A DNA stretch of 64,000 nt from Ceratotherium simum simum (lineage: Eukaryota; Chordata; Mammalia; Perissodactyla; Rhinocerotidae): contig NW_004454166.1 in assembly GCF_000283155.1 (NCBI RefSeq), forward strand, positions 6,133,187-6,197,186. Reading direction: 5' to 3'. Below are positions 33,774-45,666 of this stretch, in pieces. The notes under the pieces were generated by a model. It was not told the DNA's origin. It saw nothing but the letters and a program-made list of their open reading frames with translations, and did not search any database. The position numbers and the translations under genes were made by a program. Position 1 is the first letter of the stretch. Each line of letters opens with the position of its first letter.

Positions 33774-34145
33774 TGCTATAGACTGAATATCTGTGTCCCC
33801 CAAATTCTTATGTTGAAACCTATCCCCAATGTGATGGTATTTGGAGGTGGGGATTTTGGGGGGTGATTGGGCCATGAGGGTGGAGCCCTCATGAATGGGA
33901 CTAATGCCCTTATAAAGAGTTATAAGGGAGAGTCCAGAGGGCTCCTGCACTCCCTCTGCCATGTGAAAACACAGTGAGAAGATGGCCATCAACGAACAAG
34001 GAAGTGGGATTTCACCGGACACTGAATCTGCTGGTGCCTTGATCTGGGACTGCCCAGCCTCCAGAACTATGGAAATAAATTTCTGTTGTTTACAAGCCAC
34101 CTAGTCTATAGCACTCTGTTATAGCAGCCTGAACTGACTGAGACA
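33774..34145 (+). mobile_element. MLT1-type MaLR solo LTR
   Basis: From TGCTATAGACTGAATATCTG to CTGAACTGACTGAGACA. It contains TGTGTCCCCCAAATTC, GTGATGGTATTTGGAGGTGG, GGGTGGAGCCCTCATGAATG, CTCTGCCATGTGAAAACACA and CAGCCTCCAGAACTATGG, with polyadenylation signal AATAAA at 34075. This is a nearly complete MLT1-like LTR. A 191-codon minus-strand frame across it (33525-34100) is fortuitous. Confidence 0.88.
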
Positions 34146-35709
34146 AGTTGAACTTAAAGCATGAAAGGGATGAAGGAAACACTCAGTTAAAAGACTGTGG
34201 ATCTAGAGGGATATAACTCAGGATTCTAGAGGGCACAGTGGAAAGGTTTGGGACAGAGGGGACCAATAGGTGGTTGTATTAAGGGGAAAGCAGCACAGAG
34301 TATTATGGGGTGGTGATATGGTAAATGATAGCAAACAAGAAGGCTTTCCTTGGTGCAGTTTAACGATAGCAGGGATTTGAGGTGGGTGGGTTTAACTGTT
34401 AGTAAAGTTACTAGATAATCAGTCTTGGCTCTACCAGTATGCAGCTGGAGTTCTTGGGTCTCTTAGGAGTCATATTTGGCCAATGAAGTCCTAGGTTTTG
34501 ATAGATGAGTAGATCTTGAAGCAGGATAAATGACCCAAGGCCTGGATTGATGGCATGAAATATGGGAGTGACCCAATTTTCTGCAGAGTAACCAAGCATG
34601 CTGGGTTCTATGTCCCAACCTTTGTACTCCATAGAACACCCTTCACCCCCATTTTCAGATTGCAATTTGAGATCTGAAGGCTTGTTTATCCCTTGAGTCA
34701 TAGTAATGTGCCCCTTTTAAATGCTCACATAGCATTATATAATTTCCTGATTACAGCACTGGCCAAAATCTATTATTGCCAGTTTACACAGCTATATTTT
34801 CCGTTGGGCCATACTGTTTAAAGGACAAGAAATTTCTGATCTCCTGATATATTTCAACAAACTGGCATAGTGAGTGAAATATTTCTCTACACACACACAC
34901 ACACAGACACACTCACATACACAAATATACATATATAGTATGTGGGTGGGGCTGGTATATCCTGTGGGTATTGCCCCTTCTGTGTGAGGAACTGGCAGTG
35001 CCTGTGCTCAGAGGAGGTGTTCTATGTGAAGGAGTTTTTCAGTGTCTAGGAGGATGGGTGGAACAGAGGGGTTGAGTTGCTTGTCATCAGCTCACATTGA
35101 CCAAGGCCTAAAGAGGGCAGCAGAGAGTCACAGACCAGCGATGATGTGATGTGGTGCAGAGGACAGCGGTACGAGAAAATACAAAATCAAGAGCAACAGT
35201 TTTGGATGCCAGGGAATAGGGTGGTGCTTTTTACAGAAGCTGGTACTATGGGGGGAGGTTTAGCAAGGAGACAGTTAGGAAATCCCCTAGTCTAAAGAAG
35301 ATAATTAAAGGAAAACTGGAATCTTAAAACCAGGGAATGAAGCAGGAAGTAGTAAGATATTTGCTCCTTGATTAGGAAGTAATTTGTAATAATTGTGTTT
35401 TTACTGCCAAGAACATCCTTTGAAACCCAGGCTAAGCCTCCATTCTGTTTCTTATGTGACAGATAGAGGAGTTTGACTGTCAAAGTGTGGCCTGTGAGTC
35501 ATACGAAGGAGAGGTGAAGGGATAGGTAAGTGTGGCCGACTGAAGGGAAGCCACAGATGTACAAGAGATGTTTCAAGTAAATGCTAGAACACATGCCTCT
35601 TAGAGGCAGATCAGGTCCATCTATTCTAAATGGCACAAAGGGAGAAAAACTGGGACTAATGAGTGGGAATGACAGGGAGAGTGATTTCAACACAAAACTA
35701 GAACTTTCT
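34146..35709. other. Unassigned sequence with a CA microsatellite
   Basis: No named repeat except an alternating CA/TA run at 34889-34935. Purine-rich stretches (34150-34330, 34990-35290) could be old L2 sequence on the minus strand, but I could not anchor them. Confidence 0.4.
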
Positions 35710-36112
35710 TCTTCTCCTGCCTCATCTCATGCACTCTCCCCTTTGTGTACCATGCTAGAGTCACACTGGCTTCCTTTCAGTTCCTCAAACACACCAAGAA
35801 GATTCCTGCTGCTTCACTACCAGCATGGTTGGATTTTCATCATCCCTCAGATCTTGATTTAATTGTTATTTCCTAAGAGAGTCCCTTTCTGACTCTCCTC
35901 TGCTATTCTCTATCACATGTCATGTTCACCTCCTCCAGAACACCCATAACTATTTACCATTATACACACATTTATTTGTTTCTTGTTTATTGTCTGCCTT
36001 CCCCTGAGGGGCAAGGACCACTATGTTTTCTCCCCATTGTATACCCAGCATCGAGTATCATACCCAAGATGTGGTCAGTGGTTTAACAAGCATTTGCTGG
36101 ACAAATATACTG
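35710..36112 (+). mobile_element. LINE-2 3' fragment
   Basis: Plus-strand L2: CACACTGGCTTCCTTTCAGT, TCCTCAAACACACCAAGAAG, GTCTGCCTTCCCCTGAGGGG, CAAGGACCACTATGTTTTC, TGTATACCCAGCATCGAGTA. The tail is decayed. Confidence 0.82.
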
Positions 36113-36534
36113 AAGAGGTTGCCTTTGGAGGGAGGAGGTTGCCCATGAGAGAAAGTATTTAATATGAACTGGGCATACTGTTGGCCAAGATGTCATATAG
36201 AGGATTCGATGATCAGGTGGATTTTTATATAAAATGACATTTAAAGTTCCTTTCTTCATTTGATTCTGTTATTCCAAGAAATGAAGAGTGTAAAACTAAT
36301 GACTCTTAAATGGAGGCAATAATGAGTCCATTGCTCATCAATATGAAAAGGGAAGAAAACAAATGTGGCTGATTAGAGAGTAATGAAGATCTTGCCAAAC
36401 CGTTAATAAAAGAGAAAATGTAATTTGTAGGAAATCTGGACCTTAAATAAGTCGGTAGACTGGGGTAAGTTCCTAGGGAAATATTTTGGGACTATTACAA
36501 AAACAGATCTGAAAATAATGTCCTAATTCTCTTT
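36113..36534. other. Unassigned sequence
   Basis: No recognised repeat or coding frame. Confidence 0.4.
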
Positions 36535-36600
36535 GTATAACATGGTATCTGGCACACAGTAAATGAAGAATAAATATTTGTTGAATAAATAAATAAGTGA
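36535..36600 (+). mobile_element. LINE-2 terminal fragment
   Basis: GGTATCTGGCACACAGTAAA followed by AATAAATATTTGTTGAATAA, the extreme L2 3' end. Confidence 0.7.
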
Positions 36601-36860
36601 ACTTTTAGTAACCACACTACCATACTCTTTCATAAAGCCATCCAGCTGTAGAGTCTGCATTGAATCATCCTCTTTGCTCAGTATCATTTTCCCATTTACA
36701 GCTTAACACTTCCTACAGATAATATACTTAAAACATGTCATTAAAGTGGAGATAAAATGATGTGTCCATGAAGATAGTCATGTTCCTTACTGCTGGATGT
36801 TGATGTAGGACCATTGACAGAATCATTGCAAAAACAATTTCAGTTTTCTGAAATTGCCTG

Positions 36861-37368
36861 TGAGTTACTGCTATGTTTTTGTCAAAATTGACATTTAAAT
36901 AAATACAATAATAACTAATGCTCATTAAGATGGTAGACAGGATCTGGATAATTAGCTTTTCTAAAAGTTTTTTTTTTTTAGCATGCTTATAACACTGAAT
37001 ATCAAATAGTAATACTAATTAAATGTATATTTATTTTAATATTAGCTACTGTGTCAGACGGACTCTGAGGTAGCCCCCATGACCCCAAACTCCAGGTGTT
37101 CGTGTGCTTGTGTGACCCTTCTCCTTGAGTGTGGGTAGGATCTGTGACTTGCTTCTAACTAATAGAATATGGCAAAGTGGTGGGATGTCACTTCTGTGAT
37201 TATGTTATACAAGACTCCATCTTGCTAGTAGATTTCTTTCTAGATTCTCTCTCTTTCCATTGCCAGCTTTGAAGAAACAAGCTTCCATGAATCTACAGGC
37301 ACAAGAAAATGAATTCTTCCAACAATATAAGGGAGCTGGGAAGAGGGTACTTCTCTAGTAGAGCCTTT
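36861..37368 (+). repeat. Local duplication, copy A
   Basis: About 508 bases, repeated in direct orientation at 39846-40356. Similarity by eye is around nine in ten, with small indels. It covers about 190 bases of non-repeat sequence and the first part of an LTR (from 37050). Similarity stops abruptly at both ends (before TGAGTTACTG and after GAGCCTTT), so both copies come from a DNA-level duplication rather than two LTR insertions. Confidence 0.9.
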
Positions 37369-37532
37369 GGATGAGAATCTTGTCTTTGTTGATACCCTTT
37401 TGCAGCCTTGCAGAGGACTCAGCTAAGATGTACTCAGACTCCTGACCCACAGAAACTGTGAGATAATAAATGTGTATTGTTTCAAGTATCTAAATTTGTG
37501 ATAATTTGTTATGCAGCCTTGAAAACTAATAT
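37050..37532 (+). mobile_element. MaLR/MLT1-type solo LTR
   Basis: TGTGTCAGACGGACTCTGAG, AGTGTGGGTAGGATCTGTGA, CTAACTAATAGAATATGGCA, GAAACTGTGAGATAATAAAT and the end TATGCAGCCTTGAAAACTAATA. The polyadenylation-like AATAAA is near 37466. The flanks share TAGCTA, a possible target duplication. It is full length, unlike the truncated copy at 40039. Confidence 0.8.
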
Positions 37533-37887
37533 AGCTAAGAGCACATATAGCAAAATACACAGCAAGACCCAAAGGAAGTTATTTAGTAGCAATGAAGAAG
37601 AAATACTGTATCTCATTTTAATACCTGAAATATATAATTTAATTTTCCGACTCTCGCTGGATCCATATTTCACGTTTACTCATTACTAAAGTTCAGCTTG
37701 ATGGTTTGTTTTCTACAATCATTTACATCTCATAGCTATGTCTCTCCCTAAACTTCTTGCTCTCTGACAATGGTTTCAGGTTGCTGTGGAAACAGAGAGG
37801 TAGTTACTAGAATTTGTCATGAGTCAGACTATGCGATAGGCATTTTTTCCACAATTTGTTATTCTTTACAATAGGCCTAAAAGACTG

Positions 37888-38203
37888 CAGTTCTCAAAGT
37901 GTGCACCAAGGTACCCCAGGGCACCATGGCAAACTCACAAGAGCACTATAGGATATTTTAAATGTTCGAGGGAAACACAGCAATACTTGACATCTGTCAG
38001 ACACCATGTGAAGTACTAGCTCAAGGTAGTTCGCAGCTACATTAGATTGTGCTACATTCCTTCTGATGGTATCATATCTTTGTGAAGCTGGGACTTTGGG
38101 GATTTCTATGATAAAATGTAAGTACTGCATGAATGTTAATATAGAACAAAAAATAAAAATGGTGGTGTACAATCTGGTTCCAAAGTTTGAGAAGTCTTGC
38201 AGT
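37888..38203 (+). mobile_element. hAT-like DNA transposon
   Basis: Inverted ends CAGTTCTCAAAGTGTGCACC and CCAAAGTTTGAGAAGTCTTG, with an A/T-rich core. A clear 8-base target duplication is not visible. The family name is not determined. Confidence 0.6.
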
Positions 38204-38366
38204 GTTCAACAAGCACAAAGTCCAGGGTATAAAATCAACATACTAAAAATCAGTTGCATTTTTATACATTAACAACGAACTAGCAGAAAGAGTAATCAAG
38301 AGTACAATCCCATTTATAATTGCAACAAAAAGAATAAAATATCCAGGCATAAATTTAACCAAGGAG

Positions 38367-38684
38367 GTGAAAGACCTATACACTGAAAACTATAAGACAT
38401 TATTGAAAGAAATTGAAGATGACATAAAGAAATGGAAAGATATTCTGTGCTCATGTATTGGAAGGATAAACAGATTTAAAATGTCCATACTTCCTAAAGC
38501 AATCAACAGATTCAGTGTAATCTCAATCAGAATCCCAGTGACATTTTTCATGGAAATACAACAAAGAATTCTAAAATTTATATGGAACAGAAAAAGACCT
38601 CGAATAGCCAAAGCAATCCTGAGAAAAAAAATAAAACTAGAGGTATCACACTCCCTGAATTCAAAATATACTACAAAGCTATAG
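38367..38684 (+). pseudogene. LINE-1 ORF2 remnant (post-RT)
   Basis: A 106-codon open frame, [19 protein letters not shown], then [19 protein letters not shown] and [15 protein letters not shown]. It matches L1 ORF2 between RT and the C-terminus and is truncated and bounded by stops. Confidence 0.85.
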
Positions 38685-38726
38685 TAACCAAAACAGCATG
38701 GTACTCGCAGAAAAACAGACACACAT

Positions 38727-38978
38727 GGGGCCGGCCAGGTGGTGCAAGCGGTTAAGTGCACGTGCTCCGCTGCGGTGGCCCGGGGTTCGCCGGTTCAGAT
38801 CCCGGGCGCACACCGACGCACTGCTTGGCAAGCCATGCTGTGCCGGCATCCCATATAAAGTGGAGGAAGATGAGCATGGATGTTAGCCCAGGGCCAGTCT
38901 TCCTCAGCAAAAAAAGAGGAAGATTGGCAGATGTTAGCTCAGGGCTGATCTTCCTCACAAAAAAACAAACAAAAAAAA
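38727..38978 (+). mobile_element. ERE SINE inside L1
   Basis: Plus-strand longer-type ERE: GGGGCCGGCCAGGTGG, GCAAGCGGTTAAGTGCACG, GGTTCGCCGGTTCAGATCCC, CATGCTGTGCCGGCATCCCA, two GATGTTAG modules and an A/C tail. Exact 16-base duplication GAAAAACAGACACACA (38710-38725, 38979-38994). Confidence 0.94.
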
Positions 38979-39261
38979 GAAAAACAGACACACAGGTCAA
39001 TGGAACAGAACTGAGAGCCCAGAAATAAACCCACACATCTATAGACAGCTAATTTTCGACAAAAGAGCCAAGAACATACAATGGAGAAAGGAAAGTTTCT
39101 TCAATAAATGGTATTGGGAAAACTGGACAGCCACTTACAAAAGAATGAAAGTAGACATTATCTAGCATCTAAAGAAAAATTAACTCAAGATGAATTGAAG
39201 ACTTGAATGTAAGACCTGAAACCATAAAGCTCCTAGAAGAAAACATAAGCGGTATGCTATT

Positions 39262-39417
39262 TGCATATTAACTCCTTATCAGATATATGATTTGCAAATA
39301 TTTTCTCCCATTCTGTAGGTTGCCTTTTCACTCTGTTGATATATCCTTTGATGGACAAAAGTTTTTAAATTTGATATAGTCTCATTTGTCTACTTTTGCT
39401 TTTGTTGCCAGTGACGA
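39262..39417 (-). mobile_element. LINE-1 ORF2 segment, inverted part
   Basis: On the plus strand: ACTCCTTATCAGATATATGA, TTTGCAAATATTTTCTCCC, ATTCTGTAGGTTGCC, CACTCTGTTGATATATCC. This is inverted L1 ORF2 sequence lying just downstream of where the plus-oriented part ends. Confidence 0.8.
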
Positions 39418-39845
39418 CATTTTTAATAGTATACCCAGACATAAAGTTAGTCAACAACAAGCCTTATAATCATCAAATGACCATAAGATTGATTTGTTTG
39501 TTTATGGAGTATGTTAGTAGGATACAAGTCCTAAAGGGTCATTGTGGAGTGTTGTTATTTAAGCACTCAGTGTGAAGTTTACAAATTTTCTCAGTTCACA
39601 ACATCCTTAGTATCTTGTGAAAAAATGGCATCCCCTAAGTGAGAAACACCTAACGGTTCTGTTTATTAAGTAGTTTGGTACAAATAACTCAATGAGTATT
39701 TGTGTGCTAACTATTTAGTTGCCATTTGGAAAAAATATCTGCATAAATTGAAAGAAAAAACCGATATTTTATTTCATACTTATTTATACTTGCATTTTTT
39801 ATAATTATACTTATTTATAATTATAGTCATGATTACTAACTAAAA
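39418..39845. other. Unassigned sequence
   Basis: AT-rich, with no named repeat and no coding frame. It separates the L1 from duplication copy B. Confidence 0.4.
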
Positions 39846-40356
39846 TGAGTTGCTGCTATGTTTTTGTCAAAATTGACATTTAAATAAATACAGTAATAAC
39901 TAATGCTCGTTAAGATGGTAGGCGTGATTTGGATAGTTAGCTTTTCTTCAAGATAAGCTTTTTTTTTTAGCATGCTTATAACATTGAATATCAAATAGTA
40001 ATTCTAATTAAATGCATATTTATTTTAATATTAGCTACTGTGGTGGACAGACTCTGAGGTGGCCCCCATGACCCCAAACTCCTGGCATTCATGCGCTTGT
40101 GTGACCCTTCCTCTTGAGTGTGGGTGGGATCTGTGACTTGCTTCTAACTAATAGAATATGGCAAGGTGATGGGATGTCACTCCTGTGATTACGTTGGATA
40201 AGACTCCATCCTGCTAGTAGATTTCCTTCTAGATTCTCTCTCTCTCCATTGCTAGCTTTGAAGAAGTAAGCTTCCATGAATCTACAGGCACAAGAAAATG
40301 AATTCTGCCAACAACACGAGGGAGCTGAGAAGAGGATACTTTCTTAGTAGAGCTTT
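39846..40356 (+). repeat. Local duplication, copy B
   Basis: Second copy of 36861-37368, in direct orientation about 3 kb downstream. The MaLR LTR starts at about 40039 (TGTGGTGGACAGACTCTGAG) and is cut at 40356, where copy A continues with the rest of its LTR. Confidence 0.9.
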
Positions 40357-41699
40357 AAGAATACCCATTGTTCCTTTCAAGACTGTCAAACCAAAACCAA
40401 ATAAATAAGAAAAAGGGGAGTAATCTGTATTTTAGGTCTCTTGTTTGATTTACATGTAGATCAGCATGGTTTTTCAGAACTCCAGAATTTGAACCAGTGT
40501 TTATATTTATGCCAATAAAACCCCCCATTTTAATTCTAATTTAATTTGAAAATTAAGTTTTTAGACAAGCAACCCAAGAATACATTCGTGTTGCAAAAGA
40601 TTACAGCAAAATTTAAGAATGTGAGTCAGATTTAAAAGCCATGCTTTGTTTCAACCCTAGTCCCATCCCACCCTACTTTTAACAGTTTAATGTTAAACAG
40701 ACTTTTGACTATGCATTTCATACACATATATGTATATGAATGTATTTTTCTTAAAAATGTAAGAGGAAACATACTGCACTTTCAATTCTGACCTTAATTT
40801 TTCACTTAATACCATACTTTGAGACTCTTCCAAGTCTCTGCATACAGAGCTACCTAATTCTTGCTAACAGTGGCAATAAATGTACCATAATTTATTTGAC
40901 TATTGCTCTATTGATGGGTTTTCTGGATGTTTAGAAGACTGTACCTCCAGGCAACAGGGTGGACTAGATATATATTTTCTAGAAATTAGAAATTAGGCTG
41001 AAAATTCCTCATCTGTCTTCCAGCTGTAAGTTCCGAGAATAGAATTCAACTGTCATGTAAGTGACAAAGTGATCAAAGCTGAAGGCAAAATACAACTTTC
41101 TCTAATGACAAGAATTACATTTGACTAATCTTATCTTGTTTGAAAAACGACTAAAGAGAAAAAAACAAACCTATGAATGAATAAAGCAGAACAAAAGAAA
41201 GGGAACAACATACTGAAGACTCAGAGAAAAGGTGTACTTCTGAAAATCTATACTGTAGGACATAGATGATTGTTTGGTATTTCCAATATGATGCCAGAAT
41301 ATATGGTCAAGAAAAAAGAGCAGAAAGTAATAAATAGAAAACAAGTTTAGACAAAAATAGAGATTGAGGAAATAAGGAATGGTTATCTGGAATCTAAAAC
41401 CACAATGTATAATTGACAAGAAAAAGCAAAATGAACAATACGAAAAAAGTCACAGCAACAATGGGTAGATAAAATCGAGAAACTCTACCTGAATGCAGAC
41501 GAGAAGAAAAAGTTAAGAACAGTGAGAACCAATGGATGGAGAGGAGAGAAAACAAAGTCCAAGCTGGAATATGTAAGCCATTCAGAGAAACATCAATATA
41601 GTCAAGTTTCAGATAAACATCAATATAGTCAAGTCAAGAAGGTAGGGGCCATGTAGATTTTTGCTCACTTTTCACCCAGTGCCTTGTAGAGTTCAATAA
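40357..41699. other. Unassigned sequence, possible repeat at 40640-40940
   Basis: 40640-40940 has a loose likeness to old inverted L1 3' sequence (CTATTGATGGGTTTTCTGGA, then TGTTTAG), but I could not anchor it. A 20-base element AAACATCAATATAGTCAAGT occurs twice (41588 and 41615). No coding frame. Confidence 0.35.
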
Positions 41700-43205
41700 T
41701 CATTTGTTGAAGAAAAAGGAATAACCTAAACTAATTATTAGAAAATTATTAAAGAAAAATTTTTCTAGAGTAATAGATAGCTAACAAACTTTGTGTGTTA
41801 TAGAGAATATATTCTCTTTTTAAAATTCCATAGAACATTTGCAAAAATTTTCTTAAATTAGGTTACAAAAAGCATCAATTAATTCTCTAAGCCAGGAATT
41901 GTAAGGCCATATTCTTTGATCAAAATGTACTAAAATTTGAAATTCATAAAAGTTTATACATCCCACATACAAACCCAAACCCATATATGTGGGAAACGAA
42001 AGAAAAAGACATTCTCAATCAGTATTGGGCCAGAATTAAAATCAAATGATGACTAAAGACTACTTACCATAAAAATAATTGCAGAGAAATTCTTTAAATG
42101 ACATAAAGCTACAATAATTAAAAGTGATATTGGCCTGAGGATAACAGTTCAATGGATCCAAATAAAGCCTAGGTTACAGACCATAGAATATGTAAAAATG
42201 TTGTGAATGACAGAAAAGGAAACACAATAGGCACCCAATAACATGTTGAAGGGATGAATCAGTAGCTTTTCAAAACAGTGGGATTACTAAACAAATATTA
42301 CTTTAAAAATTGATAAACTTTTTGGAATTGAGATGAAGTTAGCTCTCTATCTCAGATTCCATATCAGAATAAATTCAATATGAATAGAGTTAAAAATAAA
42401 AAATGAAACTATAGAAAAATAGAAGAAAATAACATTGAATATGTTTCTAATCTTAGGGAGGAAAGAATTCTCCAAACATAAAGTCAAAGAAAAAACATAA
42501 ATAAATAGTGAGATTTTACTAAAAATATCTGAACAGTAAAAAAATATGTATACCTACTAAAGGGCACATGGAAACTGGTGTATCTTGAACATTTTGTGAG
42601 AGTTTAATACCTTTAACAAACAATGCTAGCAATCAATACAAGAAATATAAATACTCTACCAGAGAAATAGGTCAAGAACATGAGCAAATAATTCACAAAG
42701 AAGGAAACTAGCCAATAAAATACGGAAAAAATATTCAACCCCGAGAATAACCAAAGTAAGATGTATATAAACATGTTACCAGTTTTAAATTTTCAAATTT
42801 GCATACTTTGAAAATGGTAATACCCAGTTTTGGCTAGCGTGCAATTATGACTACTCCGGAGGGAAATTTTGCAATATGCCAGAGGATACTGCAAAACCCT
42901 TGCACTTTTTGACTGGGTAATTTCTTTCTAGGAATATATTCTTAGAACATCTAAAGAGATCCACTGATGGATTTATGTACAGGAAGCTTTGTTGAGGCAC
43001 GATTTATAGTGTTGAAATATTCAAAACAAGTGTCTGACCATAAAGAATTGAATGAAGCATTATACAACTATTAAAGTCATGTTAATAATAGTATTTATGA
43101 CATCTAAATGCTTAAGATATATTGTTAAATGGAAAATGTAAGTTATAAAAGAATATTTACAGAATGTCCAATTTTAAGTAATAATTGTCTACTCTTTTAA
43201 TAGAA
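41700..43205 (+). mobile_element. Old LINE-1, ORF2 and 3' part
   Basis: Heavily decayed plus-strand L1 of an old type. The clearest part is 42590-43205: CAAGAACATGAGCAAATAAT, ATGGTAATACCCAGTTTTGG, GACTGGGTAATTTCTTTCTA, GATATATTGTTAAATGGAAA. Frames are fully broken and the 5' boundary is uncertain. Confidence 0.65.
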
Positions 43206-43254
43206 AAAAAAAGATGTTATTAGTGAATATCTTTGATCTTTGTAGGAGTCATTT

Positions 43255-43570
43255 GAGAAATGTTACATAGGCAGGATTGATTAAATCATTGGCCATTGAC
43301 ATTGAACTCAACCCCCAGCCCCTCTCTCCTCCCTGGAGGTCAGGGGGGCAGGACTGAGTGTTCTAACCCTCTAATCACATAGAAGGCTCCTCCAGCAACC
43401 AGGCCCCATCTTTAGGTGCTTTCCAAAAGTCACTTCATTAACATAACAAAAGACACTTTGTCACTCTTATCACTTAGGAAATTCCAAGGATTTTAGGAGT
43501 TCTGTACCAGAAACAAGATGAAGACCAAATGTATATTTTTTATTATAAATCACAGCATCACAACAGGCAT
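43255..43570 (+). mobile_element. ERVL/MaLR-type LTR remnant
   Basis: GGCAGGATTGATTAAATCAT, TGGCCATTGACATTGAACTC, CAACCCCCAGCCCCTCTCTC, GGAAATTCCAAGGATTTTAG, CCAGAAACAAGATGAAGACC and ATAAATCACAGCATCACAA are a familiar mammalian LTR type. The exact subfamily is not determined and no internal region is attached. Confidence 0.7.
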
Positions 43571-45007
43571 TTTGTGTGTGTGTGGGGGATGTTAGACCCT
43601 TAATATCATACTAATTGCAGAGAATTCTGTCTTTAGCTGTAATTTGTCAACTATAAGATTTTAAGTGCTGTCTTCAAAAATTCTTTATTTTATCCCCTTA
43701 GCTCTTTTAATTAGAAATTGAGGAGATCAATTTGCCTGTGATACAAACTTTGAAAAATTCTTACTGAAGCTGCCTTTGATCCAGAATGGTTTCTGTCTCT
43801 TCCGTCATTACAAAACAGGACTTTATAGACTGTGCAAGCTTTTGATTAAATGAGAAGACCCTCTAGGTTGAGTACTGGAAAATGTCTTGCATACGATGCA
43901 AAAGGTATTGGCTCCATATTCCTTCTTATTTTATGTTATTAAATGTCACCCTCAACCTTAGATAGAAATACCTGGAGTTTAACCTACATTATGCATGTGT
44001 ATAATTATTCTTTTACTTAAATTATTCACTGTGTATAAACTACATATGTCCCCTAATTGCCAATGTGGTGAACATATTTTAGTAAATATATTGAATGAAA
44101 ATATTAAGAAAACAAAAAAAGGAAATTCATATGAAATTCAGAGAACGAGATGTGTTAAATTTATGACGTTGCAAGGTCCACTAGGGATGCTGGCTGCAGC
44201 TTAGGAGAGTCATTTGGGGATATAGTCCAGTGGTTGATTCATCACATTCCAGGGTCTAGTCTTCAGCCTTGCAAGGCCAGAAATTTGGTCTTGTCAGAAC
44301 TCTGAGATAATTAGACCCTAGGAAATTGCTTCATTTCAATAAAAAGAGAGAGATGCATAAACTAGAATGTCAATTTACTCACTCATAATGAGAAATATTT
44401 AACTGTAGCTCGACTGAATTACTCTTGCTAGCAAATCAGAATATTCTTTACCTGTAGGCAATAGACAAAGGCTACAACATTTAATCAGAAGGCTCATTTG
44501 ATGGAAATAGATTTGTTTAATTTTAGGGAGTGCCTTTCCTAAATTAAGGATAGACTAAATTAAGCCTATAAAGATAGTCTAATCCTGTAGAGGATAGATA
44601 CCTATTGAATCTATTGACCTCCAATCTCCATCCTCTGAAAAGTCATTCATTGTATTTTATAACTAGTCCCTCTCTTTTTGTAGGCTATTACGTCTACCCC
44701 CCATATTCCACACCATATTTTTAATGCTTTTTTTTTATCATTTCTAATGTTACTTTGATGTTCTATATTCTAGAACTAGATAAACTTGTACAATATCATT
44801 TCTTCACTGATCACAATTAGACAAGTTGTTGCCTAAGTAAATGTTTTGAACTCAGTCTTCTGAGATATATACCTTACATAAACTTGGTACAAAAACATAA
44901 ATTATGTTTTCTAGATCAAACCAGTCTAGGAGTCAAACTAGATTCCCAGATATGATCATATTTACATTTTTAGGTTTACTTGCACTCCATTCTTACCTTA
45001 GATCTTC
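43571..45007. other. Unassigned, apparently unique sequence
   Basis: About 1.4 kb, AT-rich. A GT run follows at 43572-43583. No named repeat and no frame with recognisable motifs. Confidence 0.4.
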
Positions 45008-45353
45008 TTGCAACTATTTCTGGAAGTCTCTGGAGGATGTTGCACCCCTAAGGACCTAGATGTCCGTGAAGGAAGCGCGGCCCTTCTGGAGATGCCCATC
45101 AATGTGGATGCTGCGCTGGTGCTGGTTCTGTCCTGGGAATGCCATCTTCTGCTTGCTGCGTGGTTTGCCTTACCACAGGCGGGTCTCTGCTGCATTGCTG
45201 CAAGAACTGCGGTTAATAAGCCGTGTTGCCACAGAAGCAGAAGCAAAAATAATGAGGTTAAAATATGTCATGATAATGGCCAACGCCAAAATAAGAAACC
45301 TTTGGGTAAAGTCAGTCCCTGAGGAAAGGAGTCAGCAGGGTTCAAGAAAATAG
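45008..45353 (+). other. GC-richer patch with overlapping open frames
   Basis: A patch of clearly higher GC than its neighbours, with two overlapping plus-strand frames (45008-45322, 45060-45353) and one antisense frame (44998-45246). None has a domain I recognise. It could be a decayed processed pseudogene, an isolated exon, or chance. I see no promoter, splice pair or poly-A signal that would settle it. Confidence 0.35.
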
Positions 45354-45666
45354 GTGACAACCAAAAGTGTTTGCCTTAGAAAAGAAGAGGATTTTGGAGA
45401 TGGATAGAGAAAAAAAAAGAGAGAAGATAGAGAATGGAGGTTTAGGTGTCATTGTAGGAGGCTGGAGGAGATCTAAGGTTAGCCATTAGGATGCCTGTGG
45501 GTGAATTAGGAAAAGGTTCCCCACCTTCCAGGTAGAGGCAGCCCCTCCCCAGGGCACATGACTAGAGACACGGAGAGCTGGATTTTTCTGTTTTCACACC
45601 CCCTTGGCCAAGTGCATTTATGCAGGGCACAAATCTCACAACTGTTTAAAGAATTGATGATGTTTA

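Larger units (their letters stand above)
38217..39258 (+). mobile_element. LINE-1 ORF2 segment, plus-oriented part
   Basis: Plus-strand L1 from the end of the RT domain (GTATAAAATCAACATACTAA) to TAGAAGAAAACATAAGCGG. Contains ORF2 peptides [13 protein letters not shown] and [17 protein letters not shown]. It is interrupted by the ERE at 38727-38978. Immediately after 39258 the next L1 segment is present but inverted (39262-39417). Confidence 0.85.

Noticed and set aside
33525..34100. Longest open frame in the window (191 codons, minus) as a possible gene
   Set aside because: It runs antisense through most of a MLT1-type LTR (33774-34145), has no recognised domain, and its openness is explained by the LTR composition.
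34889..34935. CA/TA run as a promoter or Z-DNA element
   Set aside because: Ordinary dinucleotide microsatellite with no gene nearby; sequence alone gives no functional support.
41588..41634. 20-base direct repeat as a regulatory array
   Set aside because: Only two copies, in AT-rich sequence; a small tandem duplication is enough to explain it.
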